A stretch of 64,000 bases of DNA from Dasyornis broadbenti (Eukaryota > Chordata > Aves > Passeriformes > Dasyornithidae). Position numbers and translations under genes: made by a program. The DNA lies in assembly GCA_013397935.1 (NCBI GenBank), contig VZRN01004720.1, forward strand, positions 233,755 to 297,754, read 5' to 3'. The notes beneath the pieces were generated by a model, which made no database searches, had not been told where the DNA came from, and saw only the letters and a list, made by a program, of their open reading frames with translations. Below are positions 23,701-35,000 of this stretch, in pieces. The stretch's first letter is position 1. Every line of letters starts with the position of its first letter.

Positions 23701-26675
23701 TGCAGAACTGGGGCCTCACCGGGGCTGGAAGGGGCCTGGGAAGAGGGACTTGTGGCAGGAGGCGGAGGGGAAGAGGAGGCTGAACAAGCCGTGGCGCATG
23801 GCCAGGACTGCAGCCCGATGCTGGACCTGCAGCGGCAGCCGGTTGAAGGTGAAGGTCACATCAAACTTCAGGTTGTTCACAAACTTCTTCTGCAGCCTGG
23901 GAAGCAGCAGTGTGAGCAGGGCAGGGGACACTCTCCCATGCCCTCCTGGCCCTTTCCAACCCACTCCTGGCCTTCGGCATCTCCATGTAAGGCTGCTGGG
24001 GCCGAACATCACTCACTTGGAGGAGAAGCCCAGCCTGACCTTCTCCAGTTCCACACTGTGCACGTAGCCCTTGTATCGGACGAGCGGGGAGTGGTCCCTC
24101 TCACTGCTCAGGTGGGCAAAGAGGTGGTCCCCCCTCAGCAGGGATGGGCGGTTCTCAGCCACTCCAGGCACCTATGCCAAAGAGCCAGTGTGATGCCAGG
24201 CACTCCAAGAGTGACAGTGTGGTGCTGGCACCCCTCCCACCCCTCACTCCCCTACGCACATCGAGAACCAGCAGTGCCCTGTCCTGCACCATGGTCACAT
24301 CCTGCATGTCATAGCGCCGGATGTCCACCTCCATCTGGATCTCCTCCAGGTGCAGCAGCAGCTGGAACTTCTGGTGGTAGTTCTCAGCCTGCAGAGGTGC
24401 TTCCAGCAGCGAGCTGAGGGCAGCAGCAATGTCAGGAACAACTTGGCCCTCGAGGAAAACCTCAGCATTGCTCTCAGCCCTTGGCACTCACCGCACGGCA
24501 GCCCAGCTGGAGCTGGCACTGGTGTTGGGTCCGAGCAGGATCATGTCCTTGAGGCTCTTTGGGTACCGGTAGGTGCCCAGAGGGATTTCCCTCTCCAGTT
24601 CATTTTTCAGGGAGCTGGGTGGAGGGGACAGCAGTGTTGCAGGGACTGCAGAGTGTCCCCAGCCCCACTGCCACCAGCCATTGCACGGGGTTGAAGCACT
24701 GTTCTGTGGCTGTGTCAGACAGCCAAGGAGCCGAACCTTGTCCTGGCTGGAGAACAGGCTGGGCCCCTCTGCTCAGGATGGCAGCAGGTGACTCCACCAC
24801 ATACCAGTCAGGGGGTATGCCATCCTCAGTGACGACTGTGACAAGGCGCTGGAGGCTGGCCTTGTAAGGCTGGAAAGGTGCCGAGGGCCCCAGGTCCTTG
24901 GCCAGCTGGCTCTCAGCAATGGCAGCAACATAGCGTGAGATGCTGAAGGGCTCGTCTGGCTCCTTGGTGAACTCAAAGAACACCACAGCATTGAAGTGCC
25001 CATTGCAGGTGGTGAGGCACCGCACCTGGATGGGGTATATGCCACCTGCAGGGTGAAGAGGTGAGATTGGGTCCTGCATCCTCTCTGCAGGGCAGGGCAC
25101 GGGGCAGGGGTTGGGACAGGACCCTACCTGGGTGTAGCAGCAGGGACTGGCCCTGAACTGCCCCTTGCTCATCAGAGAAGGAGAGCTCCTGTGACTGCTG
25201 GTGTGGCTGGAACCGCTGCAGTGTCACCACCTCCGTCCCACAGTTCTGTACTAGGACAGTGATTGTCTGGGGCTCACCTGGCACCACTGGGAAGCGGATA
25301 TTCCCATTGCCGTGGTCAAAGTCTGAGATGATCTCTACCCCGTGCTTGCCACGAATGAGCTCAGTCCTGTGGGGAGGGAGGGTCAGGCTTTCCCAGCTGG
25401 GGTAGGGGATCTGGGGGCCATGCCAAGGCAGGGTGCTGCTGGTCATACCACTGCTTGGCATAGGTCTGGGGCATCTGTGGAGTGGAGCTGAGCTGCTGTC
25501 CTGAGGCAGATGTGAACACGGATGTCTGTGCATTCGTTCTGGGTCTCCGGTACTGGTCTGCCACCACCACATGCCTCTTCACCTGCAAGGAGCAGCCAGA
25601 ATCAGCGTAGCCCTGGAGTCCTGCCCAGGGCTCCTGAGGAGTCAGTCCTGGTGGGCACTGCTCCAGCATGAACTCACCTTGAATTTCACCACCTCCCCGC
25701 GCACCTGCACCTGGTGAGTTGCCTTCAAAGCGTACAATATGGAGGAAAACCTGGGTGTCTTTGCGTCAGTCCTGCAGAGACCAGGGAGAGGGTTTGTGTG
25801 GGGCAGAGTGTGGCTTGGCTGCCATGGCCACACGCAGCTGAGGTAAGGCAAGTGAGAAGATGAAGCAGGACACTGAGGCTGGAGTGAGGGAGTTCTCAGA
25901 GGGTCCCCTCTGCACCAGGAGAGGAAGAAGGGCTTGGGCTTCCCACTGGCCTGTGCAAATCTTACATCTCTGCTGGCTGCTCCAGCTATTCCATGCTGTG
26001 CCATTGTTCCAGCTATGCCACAGCCATTCCAGCTGTCTCACTGCATCCCTGCCTGGCCCTGACAGCCATGCAGTCCCTGTCCATGCTAGTGCTCAGGAGC
26101 TGAGCTGGCACAGATGGCAGTTCTGTGAAGGCACAGCTACTACTGTGGTGCCAGCAGCGATGACTCCCCAAGTACCTCCTCCCAGTTCCACCAGTGCACC
26201 GAGCCCTGGCTTTGCCAATGATTAACAGTGGTGATATTGCACAAGGGCCAGTGTAACTGGTGTCAGCAGGGTGAGGTGGGGGAGTGTGGTGGGCAGTGGG
26301 TGTCCAAGGCTATGCCCAGACAGATGCTGAGGGGCCCATGGAGCTGTGGATCTTCCCAGCAGAGCTTTGGTGAGACGGAGGAGCTTGGGGGCCCCAGTGA
26401 TGCTGCTGGGGACCAGTGACGCTGGCCAGGCACTGTGGATGCTAGCCCGGGGATTGGGAGATGCTGGCTGGGGAGAATGGGTGATGCTGGCCAGGGGTCC
26501 GTCCCAGGGGATGCTGCCTGGGTCTAGCCGAGGGCTCTCACCTGCCCCGGAACTCCTGGTTGTAGATGCTCCGCAGCGTTTCCCGCAGGCTCGCCTGGTC
26601 CCGGCCCGTGTCCCGCAGGAACTGCACGAATTGATCCCCCCACAGACTGGCCTCCGCCACGCTGAACCGCGTCAT
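20732..26675 (-). CDS. MOV10: MOV10, SF1 (UPF1-like) RNA helicase, with one in-frame TGA
   Basis: 5'-3' RNA helicase of P-bodies/RISC, acting in mRNA decay and restriction of retroelements and RNA viruses. Exons on minus strand: 26675-26542, 25771-25678, 25582-25449, 25366-25128, 25045-24805, 24614-24260, 24171-24017, 23896-23720, 23628-23481, 23390-23229, 23134-23031, 22801-22704, 22612-22493, 22404-22302, 22099-21976, 21898-21707, 21567-21493, 21381-21256, 21086-20998, 20846-20732. Total 994 codons, against 1003 in human. Seen: Walker A GPPGTGKT (543-550), motif II DECG (665-668), GDPKQLGP, SPYRKQ, VEEFQGQE and motif VI NVAITRAK. MOV10L1 is less likely given the neighbours. Odd: codon 323 (24490-24488) is TGA inside exon 6; read literally the protein stops at 322 residues, before the helicase core. 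The C-terminal tail is also shorter than in human. Confidence 0.92.
25772..26541 (-). other. MOV10 intron 1 with imperfect tandem repeats
   Basis: The longest MOV10 intron. Two low-order repeats are visible: TTCCAGCTATNCCA-like units at 25977-26042, and GATGCTGGCCAGGG-like units recurring about every 20-28 bp at 26398-26520. No exon or gene recognised. Confidence 0.55.
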
Positions 26676-26900
26676 GGTTGATTCGAGCCGAGCCGAGCAA
26701 TGCCGAGATGTGCCGCGCCGAGGTGTGCCAGGCCAAGCCGGGCTGGGCTGGGCCGGGGCTGGTCACGCAGGGAGAAACGAAAGCGAAAGAGGCCGCGGGC
26801 CCGCCCGCCTGGGAGCGGGGCAGATGGAAGCGCTGGGAGCGGGATAGCGGCGCCTGCTATAGAGAACGCTGGTGGGGGAGAAGGGCCAGCAGGCAGGCAG
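26540..26900 (-). promoter_or_regulatory. MOV10 CpG-island promoter
   Basis: CpG-rich block covering coding exon 1 and about 220 bp upstream. Upstream of the ATG (26675) there is a run of GCCGAG-type repeats (26684-26762), then a GAAA array. The transcription start is probably within 26690-26770, which is inference from position only. Confidence 0.65.
26774..26789. promoter_or_regulatory. ISRE/IRF-like site upstream of MOV10
   Basis: GAAACGAAAGCGAAAG contains three GAAA cores with 2-bp spacing, the GAAANNGAAA pattern bound by IRF/ISGF3 factors. It lies about 100 bp upstream of the MOV10 start codon, the usual place for such an element in interferon-stimulated genes. Function inferred. Confidence 0.65.
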
Positions 26901-27780
26901 GGAACGACTCAGTCTAAAGGATGATTAGCTAAAGATTTGGAGAAGGACAAGGAGATAGACACGCTCTTACGGCTGGAACACCGGCGGTGAACTACTTTCA
27001 GCGTAACCAAGAAGCAGGAGAAGACTAGCCTTGAGGCAGATAAAAGCTGTGTTGTGTGCACACCCTTATCTTGGGCCCTGCTTCAGCTTCACATTCCTGG
27101 AATTGCAGCAGCGATTTCCTGGATGGGTCCAGGGCCGCAGCCCACAGTACCTGAGGCTCACATCACCTTTCATCTCCCCTGCATGCTGAGGCAGGGAGGG
27201 GACCCTCTTGACAAACTGTCCTTGAGTAGCTTCGTGCACTGCACTGCGCAAACCCTCCAAATATCCCTGCTTTGTCCCGTGTAGGATACGACCAGCAGCA
27301 TCTGAGGTAGGTGTTACAGAAAGACACAGAGGATGAGTGGAATTTACCTCCTTGCTGCTTTTTTTCCAGGGTGAGGAGCTTCATTAAAGCTCTGTGACTA
27401 TTTTTATTTTACTTTGGAAGCCCAGCCCTCCAGTTCCCATGTCTGTATACCAGGGTGGGAGCACCGCCCATGCGTCTGGAGTGATACTACCCCTGCCTTA
27501 ATTGTGGAATTGTTAAGGTTGGAAAAGACCTTTGAGATCATCAAAAATCCAGCCATCAACCCAGCACCACCACTGTGTTCACCACTAAACCCTGTCCTCA
27601 AGTGCAACATTCACTTGTTTTTGAACACCTTCCTGGATGGTGACTCCACCCCTTCTTAGTCTTCAGGAAGTAACAGGGAGACCACAAAAGAACAGACACA
27701 AATGGCTTTAAACAAACACGGGTGTATTTTGACTAGACTAGTTGATACAGAGGATGCCTGAGGAATTAATGGTCAGTCTC
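26901..27780. other. Intergenic MOV10 promoter to CAPZA1 3' end
   Basis: About 0.9 kb of non-coding sequence. Besides one CR1 remnant (27501-27655) I see nothing I can name. Confidence 0.5.
27501..27655 (-). repeat. CR1 LINE fragment (second 3' end type)
   Basis: Reverse-complement CR1 of the type reading GTTAAGGTTGGAAAAGACCT, then AACCCAGCACCACCA, GTTCACCACTAAACC and GAACACCTTCCTGGATGGTG. This differs from the GGTTTGGGTTGGAAGGGACC type seen elsewhere in the window. Confidence 0.85.
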
Positions 27781-27789
27781 AGCAGCAAA

Positions 27790-29051
27790 TACAAATACGT
27801 TTTATTTTGATAAAACTCACAAAGGATAGACACTTATTTTGTGGCATTACTGTGCAAAACCTGAAGTGTAATGCACAGGCAACCCCATCCATCTCTTCCC
27901 AACCCTTTTTCCTTTGTGTGTTTAAAAACAGGAAGACATGAGCCAGTTTAAAAACCAGAACCTGCAAGGCGCCCACTGATAACCAAGTGCAAACAAAGCA
28001 ACGGGAGTTCACCAAAGGAGGTTCACTTTGTAGTGAATCCATGTTCCAAGGTCGGAGAAAGGCATATGTGTATCTCTTCATCCTCCCCTTCAGACTAACT
28101 GGTAGGATTACTAGTTTTGATGTTACAGGGGGAAAAAATGTAACAGAGCAAGCATGTAGAAGAGATTAATTCCAAAATCCCCTCTAAGCATGACAAGAAA
28201 CTGTCCACAACTGAGACAAATGGAAAGGATTTTTTCTCTCACTTTGGTGCAAGTTTATTTATTTTGTACACTATCCATCCATACACCTGTGATACAAATC
28301 TATGAACCTGCCACAAAGCATTAAAGCACAACATACCTATTATTCTGTAGACATTTGCATTTTTCATCACCATCAAGTCCTTGTGGATCAGCAGTGACTC
28401 AACTTGTAGTTATGTAGAAATGCAGATGTCTGGTAACCGTACGTACACGAGGGAGAACAAAGATGTTCACTTTTAGGGAACATGGCTCAAATCTTCAGAT
28501 TAAAAAAGAAGTTATGTCCCTAGAAGAGCTGAGTGAATAGGGAATTCTGTAAAGGATCCTGTAAACTCATTTGCTACAGTAAAATCTAAGCCTGCAGGCA
28601 TCTGCTTTGTGGAGGCTGGGAATAAGGATACATGAGGACTCACTGTCTTGCACTTACTGTGTCTTGTAGCACTGTGAGCTGTTGGCAGGTTTGACAAACT
28701 TACTGGAGACCTGGAGTGCTGGGTACAAGTGAAGGGAATGCTCTGCAACCTCCACTGGGGTTATAATAGGGCTTTTCCAGCTAGGAAGTTTTCCAGCCAG
28801 TGACTGAAAACAGTTATACTTCTGGCTCAATTAAAATGACCTATTAAATGCAGTTACAACAGGAAGTTTATGTGGCAGGAAACACAAAATACAAAGACAA
28901 CTATTTGTTCCACAGTTCCCTCTCAGGCTAGAAAACCTGTTAACTTTGAAAGCCCTAAAAAAATGCTGCTCTGGTTTAGAAACCATCTACTTGGCATAGG
29001 ACCATATGGTTTTTTGCACACAAATGTTTCATACACCTCCTTGTTTCTGCA
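27790..29051 (-). other. CAPZA1 3' UTR
   Basis: Sequence after the CAPZA1 stop on the minus strand. AATAAA on that strand is found at 28259-28254 and 27806-27801, suggesting alternative poly(A) sites about 800 and 1250 bp after the stop. AT-rich, no repeats. Confidence 0.65.
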
Positions 29052-32000
29052 TTAAGCATTCTGCATTTCTTTGCCAATCTTGTAGCTGAGGATTTTGTTC
29101 CAGTCAATCTTGGTGCGGGTGACGGGCAGCTGCCGGCGTAAGGCTTTGAAAGTGGTGTCTGACATGGTCTGGTAGTTTTCACTGATTGCTGTCTGCAACA
29201 GCAAGCAGATTTGGTTAGGGCACTCATAAAACACTGTGAGAAAGCTCAACTCAGTTTTAAAGCCACAGATTCCTTTCTCTAAGGTGTAAGGCACACTATT
29301 AACTACATTAATAATGCCAATAATAAAGTCGCCGGTGTGTGTGCAAGTCAAAGGGTTTCTATTCACCTCCTCGGTAATCTAGCATCTCCTTCGGTCTTTC
29401 ACTGACTTACCTCTTTTGAGTCTCCCTGCACACAGCCTGTGACAATGTAAAAGCTGTTGCACAAATTTCCTCCTCAGTACTTTTTAACTGTCACAGAGGA
29501 AAATACATCGACTCACCCACTCCCATCCCATAAATGAATACTACTGCCCTTTTCTAACTAATTCTTACAGCCAATACCAGATCCAGTCAGAAACAGAATT
29601 AGAGGTCAGTTTTCCGTATTTCCATTCACTGCAAATGGAGACTGAGATAATTCTGTGGTTTATTTAATCACCACTAACCGAACTTACCTGGTACTCGTTT
29701 TCTGCATTTTCTATTATCTTAATAAACTCCTTAGCAGTCTGGATATCACTCTGCAAAGGAGAAAAAAGTTTATGTGTTTAAGAGCAACTTAGATAAGCTA
29801 CACAATAGATTTCTTCTCAAATGATAGGCTGAGTACAGATAAAGTGGGTAACATCATCAGTTCGTGCCTCGTGGCTGTAGCTGGGTTCCGTTCACTTACG
29901 ATATACTGGGTAGAGCTTGTGCTCCAAACTGGAACAGAGCTGCACCCTAGTGAGCAAAAGGGAAGTGGACCTTCAAGGTAAAATGAAGCATTTTGCAGCT
30001 GTTGCTCCTCTACCACACTAGAGGATTTCTTAATTTCCCTTAGTGCACGTCTCTTACCGTTCCTTTCCCTTGCACAGAGATGGAAGAGCCATTCTGTCCT
30101 CTTTAACCCAAACTCCCAAGTGAAGCTTTCCAGTAGAGACTTTCTAATAAGACTGAATTTTAATTAGGAATCTGGGATTTCTACGTGACTCTAAACACTA
30201 CATTGACTGTTCACCCTAAAATTAAAGCCAAGAGAATGCAGTCATAGCAGTGCATACTTCATGAGCTGTTTAAGGAATAAAACAGCTGCTGAGCAGAGAT
30301 CTTTTAGCATACTTACTGACACTTGTACAGAGTCCTGGATGTCTTTGTGACTAACCAGCTGGACATTGCCATCTTCATAGTAATGGACCTGGACAAAGAG
30401 ACAGAATGCGTGTTTTATCACAACCACTCACTCCAGAATCCCTGAGCCCCCAAATGCTACTAAAATGGCACCACAGAGCATTGTGCCAGTCTTCTCTGCT
30501 TACGTGGAGACTAAAAGCAGGATGGATTTTCTAAAAGGTTTCATTCTTTGTCAAGACTGTTCCAGATTATGTTAATGCAGTAAATGCCTGGAGCTGAGAT
30601 AGAAGCAATTATAAAAGATTCAAGGTAGAGGTTTTAGCCCTACAAAGAGAAGCAAAGTGGAGGCCTATAGGGTAATGCTACATAATAAACCACAGGCCAG
30701 ATCTGAGACTACTCCTGAATGTTAGAATTAAAAATTAATTTCTTGAATTGTTCCATTTAATAGCATCCTGACTTCAGAAGGACATCTCTGCTGCATTTCA
30801 GCATCTCATTGTGAGCTGAATGTATTTGTGTAAGGGAAGCACAATGCAGATTCTCCTGTTATTGCCAGGAAAAATAACTCACCTGGATTTTGAGCACTGC
30901 AGCCACTTGAGCTGTTGGTGGTGTGATGGTAAACTTCCATTCTGATCTCCAACGCCCGTTCCTAAAAGCAATCAAAGCATGAAAAACTATTTCCAAGAAG
31001 TTCCAACAGTAAAATGAACCAAACTAACAAGAGCAAGTTGTTTCTGATGTTGTCTTATCACCAATACTACATGGGATTTAGTGCTTTTTTTATATGGCAT
31101 TGAGTTAAACTTCTGCAGCCCAGCTGAACATAACGCAGCTTCAGCACAGACAAGCTCCAAAGTGCTTGTGCTCCAGAGATGTCAGGGGGTATCTACGCAG
31201 CTCTGCTAATGCCTTTCCCTCCACATAGGTCACATGAAGGTAAGTGCTACGGGGGCTGCAAGGAAAACAGACTACAGAAGGACAAGAACTTCTTGGGAAG
31301 CCCAAGACTCCCTGTCCTTCAGACCATGTCAGAGCTAGAGGATGGGCTGGTTTGAGGACTAGCAAGGGAAGAAAACACACTATGTTGAAATAGTCTTACC
31401 AGAAGTTTTTTGGCTGAAACTGGTGGCTCTCAATACAGGCAATAATTGTCTGCTGTCCATCTACAGATTTACCATAAACCTGTATTTAGAAAAAGAGTTA
31501 AAAAGGCCCGAGAGCTAAGGAAAGCCATTCTTAATCTGTGTTCCTGGCAGTAGTGTGGAGGCTGCTGTGGTGGTACCTCCCTGGAAACATGCACTGTCCA
31601 ACACCTCCACTGGCAGGCACTTTATTACCTGTAGGTGTGAAGGTACTTGGCAGTCATGACTATGAAAAAGGTCTAACCCATCTTTACCACTGTGTGCATA
31701 CCAAGATAGTTACACCCTCTTTGGAACTTGTCATTCCAAAGTTAGCCAAAATGCTAGTGAGGATGGAGAATTCCAACAACTCTGCCCAGCAGGGCCCACT
31801 CAAGGAGTGACTGACTCAGAGCAATAAACTGTCAGGGAAACAAGATGGATACTCAACAGTGCAGAAGCCATTGGGATAATGATCTTTGACGTAGGCTCTC
31901 AAGGCACTGTCACAGGCATCTCTCCATTGTTTTAAAGCGGATTCTGTGTCCTCAGGCTGGGGATCACTTGCTTCTTTCCTTAAGTGATCAAACTTAAAAG

Positions 32001-35000
32001 AAAGTTTGTTCCTTGGGTCTAAAAATCTGCCATTGCCCAGATCACCATGTTCTGTGATTAGGACCTGTAAAAGAAGTTGAAAGTATGATACATTTGGGCT
32101 GCTATAGATGTGTTATTTTACATTTTTCCCTACTTGTGTATCAGTGTTACAATAGGTTCTTTCATTGAGCTGTAAGATCACATAAAGAAAACCAAGTATT
32201 TTCAGTAATAATTTAAATTAACAGTAGTTGTTGTGAGGCTGAAAGTAACTCTCTGTTCTCCACAGTAATACTGCACTTAAGACTTCTGTCCCAGAAAAGG
32301 CTAAACTATAATAATGTATATATTTAGCTTAAAATTGGGTATCCTTACAATATAAGCAGGTTGCTTTGCTTTTGAAGTTATTTCAGCTGTTTTCCTTCTT
32401 CATTTCTAAAGGAAACAGAGAATTTTATTCTGGAATTTATCATTTATTGCCATGTTGCAATAGCTCTACTTCTGGGCAAGAAGGGTACATAGACGTGACT
32501 ACTTCTAAAATACACCAACTAAAGCACACAGCAAAGCAGCTTTGCACATTCCCTCCCTTTTTCTTATTCACCATAATTCTCTGGCTTCCTAAATACTGAT
32601 TTTATTTGGGTGGTTTTTTTCTTTTGCAGGTTGTACTCTAACTTTTTCATCAAAGCTATTTCTATGAACAGCCCTCTTAAAACTATGTGCCTCCCATAAA
32701 CATATCTGGGACACCAGAAAAGCTGGGTCAGAGCTTGGGTCAGAGAACAGACCAGATGGTCAGGCAGCTTTCTGGCTTCTCTATGACTTGCTGTTTGTTC
32801 TAAAAAAAAAAATTAAAAAACCCCCCTGAACAACTTGTTTTGCTGGCATAGACCGACTAGGATTAGGTATAATCATTACACCAAGTCAATGATTTGGTAT
32901 AAACAAAGATACAGTTTGGTTTTTAGGGTAGCTGAGAATGGATTAGAATTGCAGAAAATGAAACAAACAAACTATTAAGAATTTACTGTCAATTCTCAGT
33001 AGGAACTGTAAGCAAGTAGCAAAATAAGGATTTGTAAGTGAGCTTTAAATAGACAGTAATCTTTAATCATTCATACTCTTAAGTAAAATTCCAGTGACTT
33101 CACCATGGAGCTTTAAGGAACAACCAAATTGGACTTACTAAGTAATGCGAGACAGGACTTAACGAGAGTATTTATTTTGCTTATGCTTTGTTCTTATAGA
33201 AGCAAGTTTGGCATTACAATGATATGTGGGGGAAGGAGAAGAGGTGGTAACTTGCGAGTAGAATGAGTGAGTCAGCTGATGGTGATGTGGACTTGTGAGT
33301 CAACTTGATGAAACATTTTTATTGCTTTTTCACAGTGCAGTAACACAAACCTCGAGTGTACTAAGTTTCCTCTTACCTGATCATCGTACCCTTCTATCTT
33401 CACCGGAGTGAACTGATCCATGTTGTACTGTGCAAATGCACTGTTGAGGATTAAAAGAACATGAACTTAGCTGTACATGCACATTTGACTCAGAACAAGC
33501 ACTGTGTGATTACATTACAGCAAACATCAACTTAATCGGGCAAATACATGTGAGCACCGTTAGAGGATTTTCCAATACCCTTTACTGCAGGTAGCTATAA
33601 ACGCCAGGTCTAAAGGCAGGTTTGTGTAGCGATGACCAGGGAAGTACAGAGTTCAAAAGCAGAATAGCAAGCAGCCTGGGGGAACGTGAGCAAGCCAAGG
33701 CAAAACAGGAACACCCCAGCTATAATTTAGACAGCAGCAAGGTAAACAAAGGAGTAAACAAATATTTACAACAATTTTCTTATGCAAGGACTTGCTGATA
33801 CTCTACCTAGCTTGAAATAAAATCTTAGCATCAAAAAGCTTGAATGTGTAATCTTTAAGTACCTTCTGATGAAGCTGTGGAAATAAAATATTTTGAAAGC
33901 TTTTTATTGAGGGCAGCTCTTTTTCTAAACTTAGGCTACGGATTACTCAGTATTTCAGGCTTCACTTGCTTTTATAAATCATGCTTCAATACCATCAGAC
34001 ATTTCTGCTGCTGCAGAGTTAAACTTTTTGGCAGAGTGCCTTCCAGTTTGGCAGAGCATTTTATACAGCACAAATTCCAATTTAGGGCTTTTAAAAAGAA
34101 TCATCCACACCTTTCATTATATATTTTGTTAGGTGGGATAAGGAATTACAGAAGATTGCTCTCAATTCAGCAAGTGCTTTTCTTTGTCACAGAATGATGG
34201 GTATAAGAAAACATAAGTACCTCGAAGAGTAATTTGACTTGTATTTGAAATCTTACTACTTACTGTGCTGCTCCTTCCCTGAGAAGATTGTCATTGTTAA
34301 GCAATAACCGGACATCTGGAGAAGAAAGGGTTCCGATTAGTTATTGGATTTTTTGATCAAATGTTTCTCTTTATGCATTTTAATTGTACAAATGCAAACA
34401 CTAAAATGATTAAATCATTTCATTACGCAGATGTAGTCCAGAAGGCCTGCATGCTTTCCCAAGCCACTTAACCTTAAAAGCAGTATAGTGTGACACAATC
34501 TTAGATTTTTATAATAGATAAAACATGAAGAGAACACCACAGATCATTTTTTCCTAATTACTTACCATTGAATACTTCATTGAACTCTCCAGGCGGTGCA
34601 TGAGTGATGAATTTTGCAGCTATACGCACCTAAAATGAAGCAGAAATGTAATTAAAGACAAAAGATAATTTACTGAGTTCATACATATTGAAGCAATTTA
34701 CCAACAAAACCAACTCTGAAGTGACAAAAAGTGGCAGATTTAGGGAGATCTAGGCATGCATTGTCAAGATGGAAATAGTCTCACATGACTATTCAAAGCA
34801 AGGTAGGACAGGGTGTGGAGCAACCTGGTCTACCGGAAGGTGTCCCTGCCCATGGCAGAGGGTGGAACTGGATGATCCTCAAGGTCCCTTTCATGCCAAA
34901 CCATTCTGGGATTCTATGAAGGCATAGAGTTTGTGATGCATAGTGAGTGACACCATAAATAGCTGAAAAGGCCAATTTTGAAAGTCCAGAAACTTTGAAT

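Noticed and set aside
23299..24417. 372-codon plus-strand ORF at 23299-24417
   Set aside because: It is antisense to MOV10 exons 6-11, whose phases, motifs and splice sites are all coherent. GC-rich coding DNA commonly leaves the opposite strand open.
24475..24491. A 12-nt micro-intron (GTGAGTGCCAAG) to bypass the MOV10 TGA
   Set aside because: It would restore frame on paper, but spliceosomal introns of this size are not credible and there is no branch point or pyrimidine tract.
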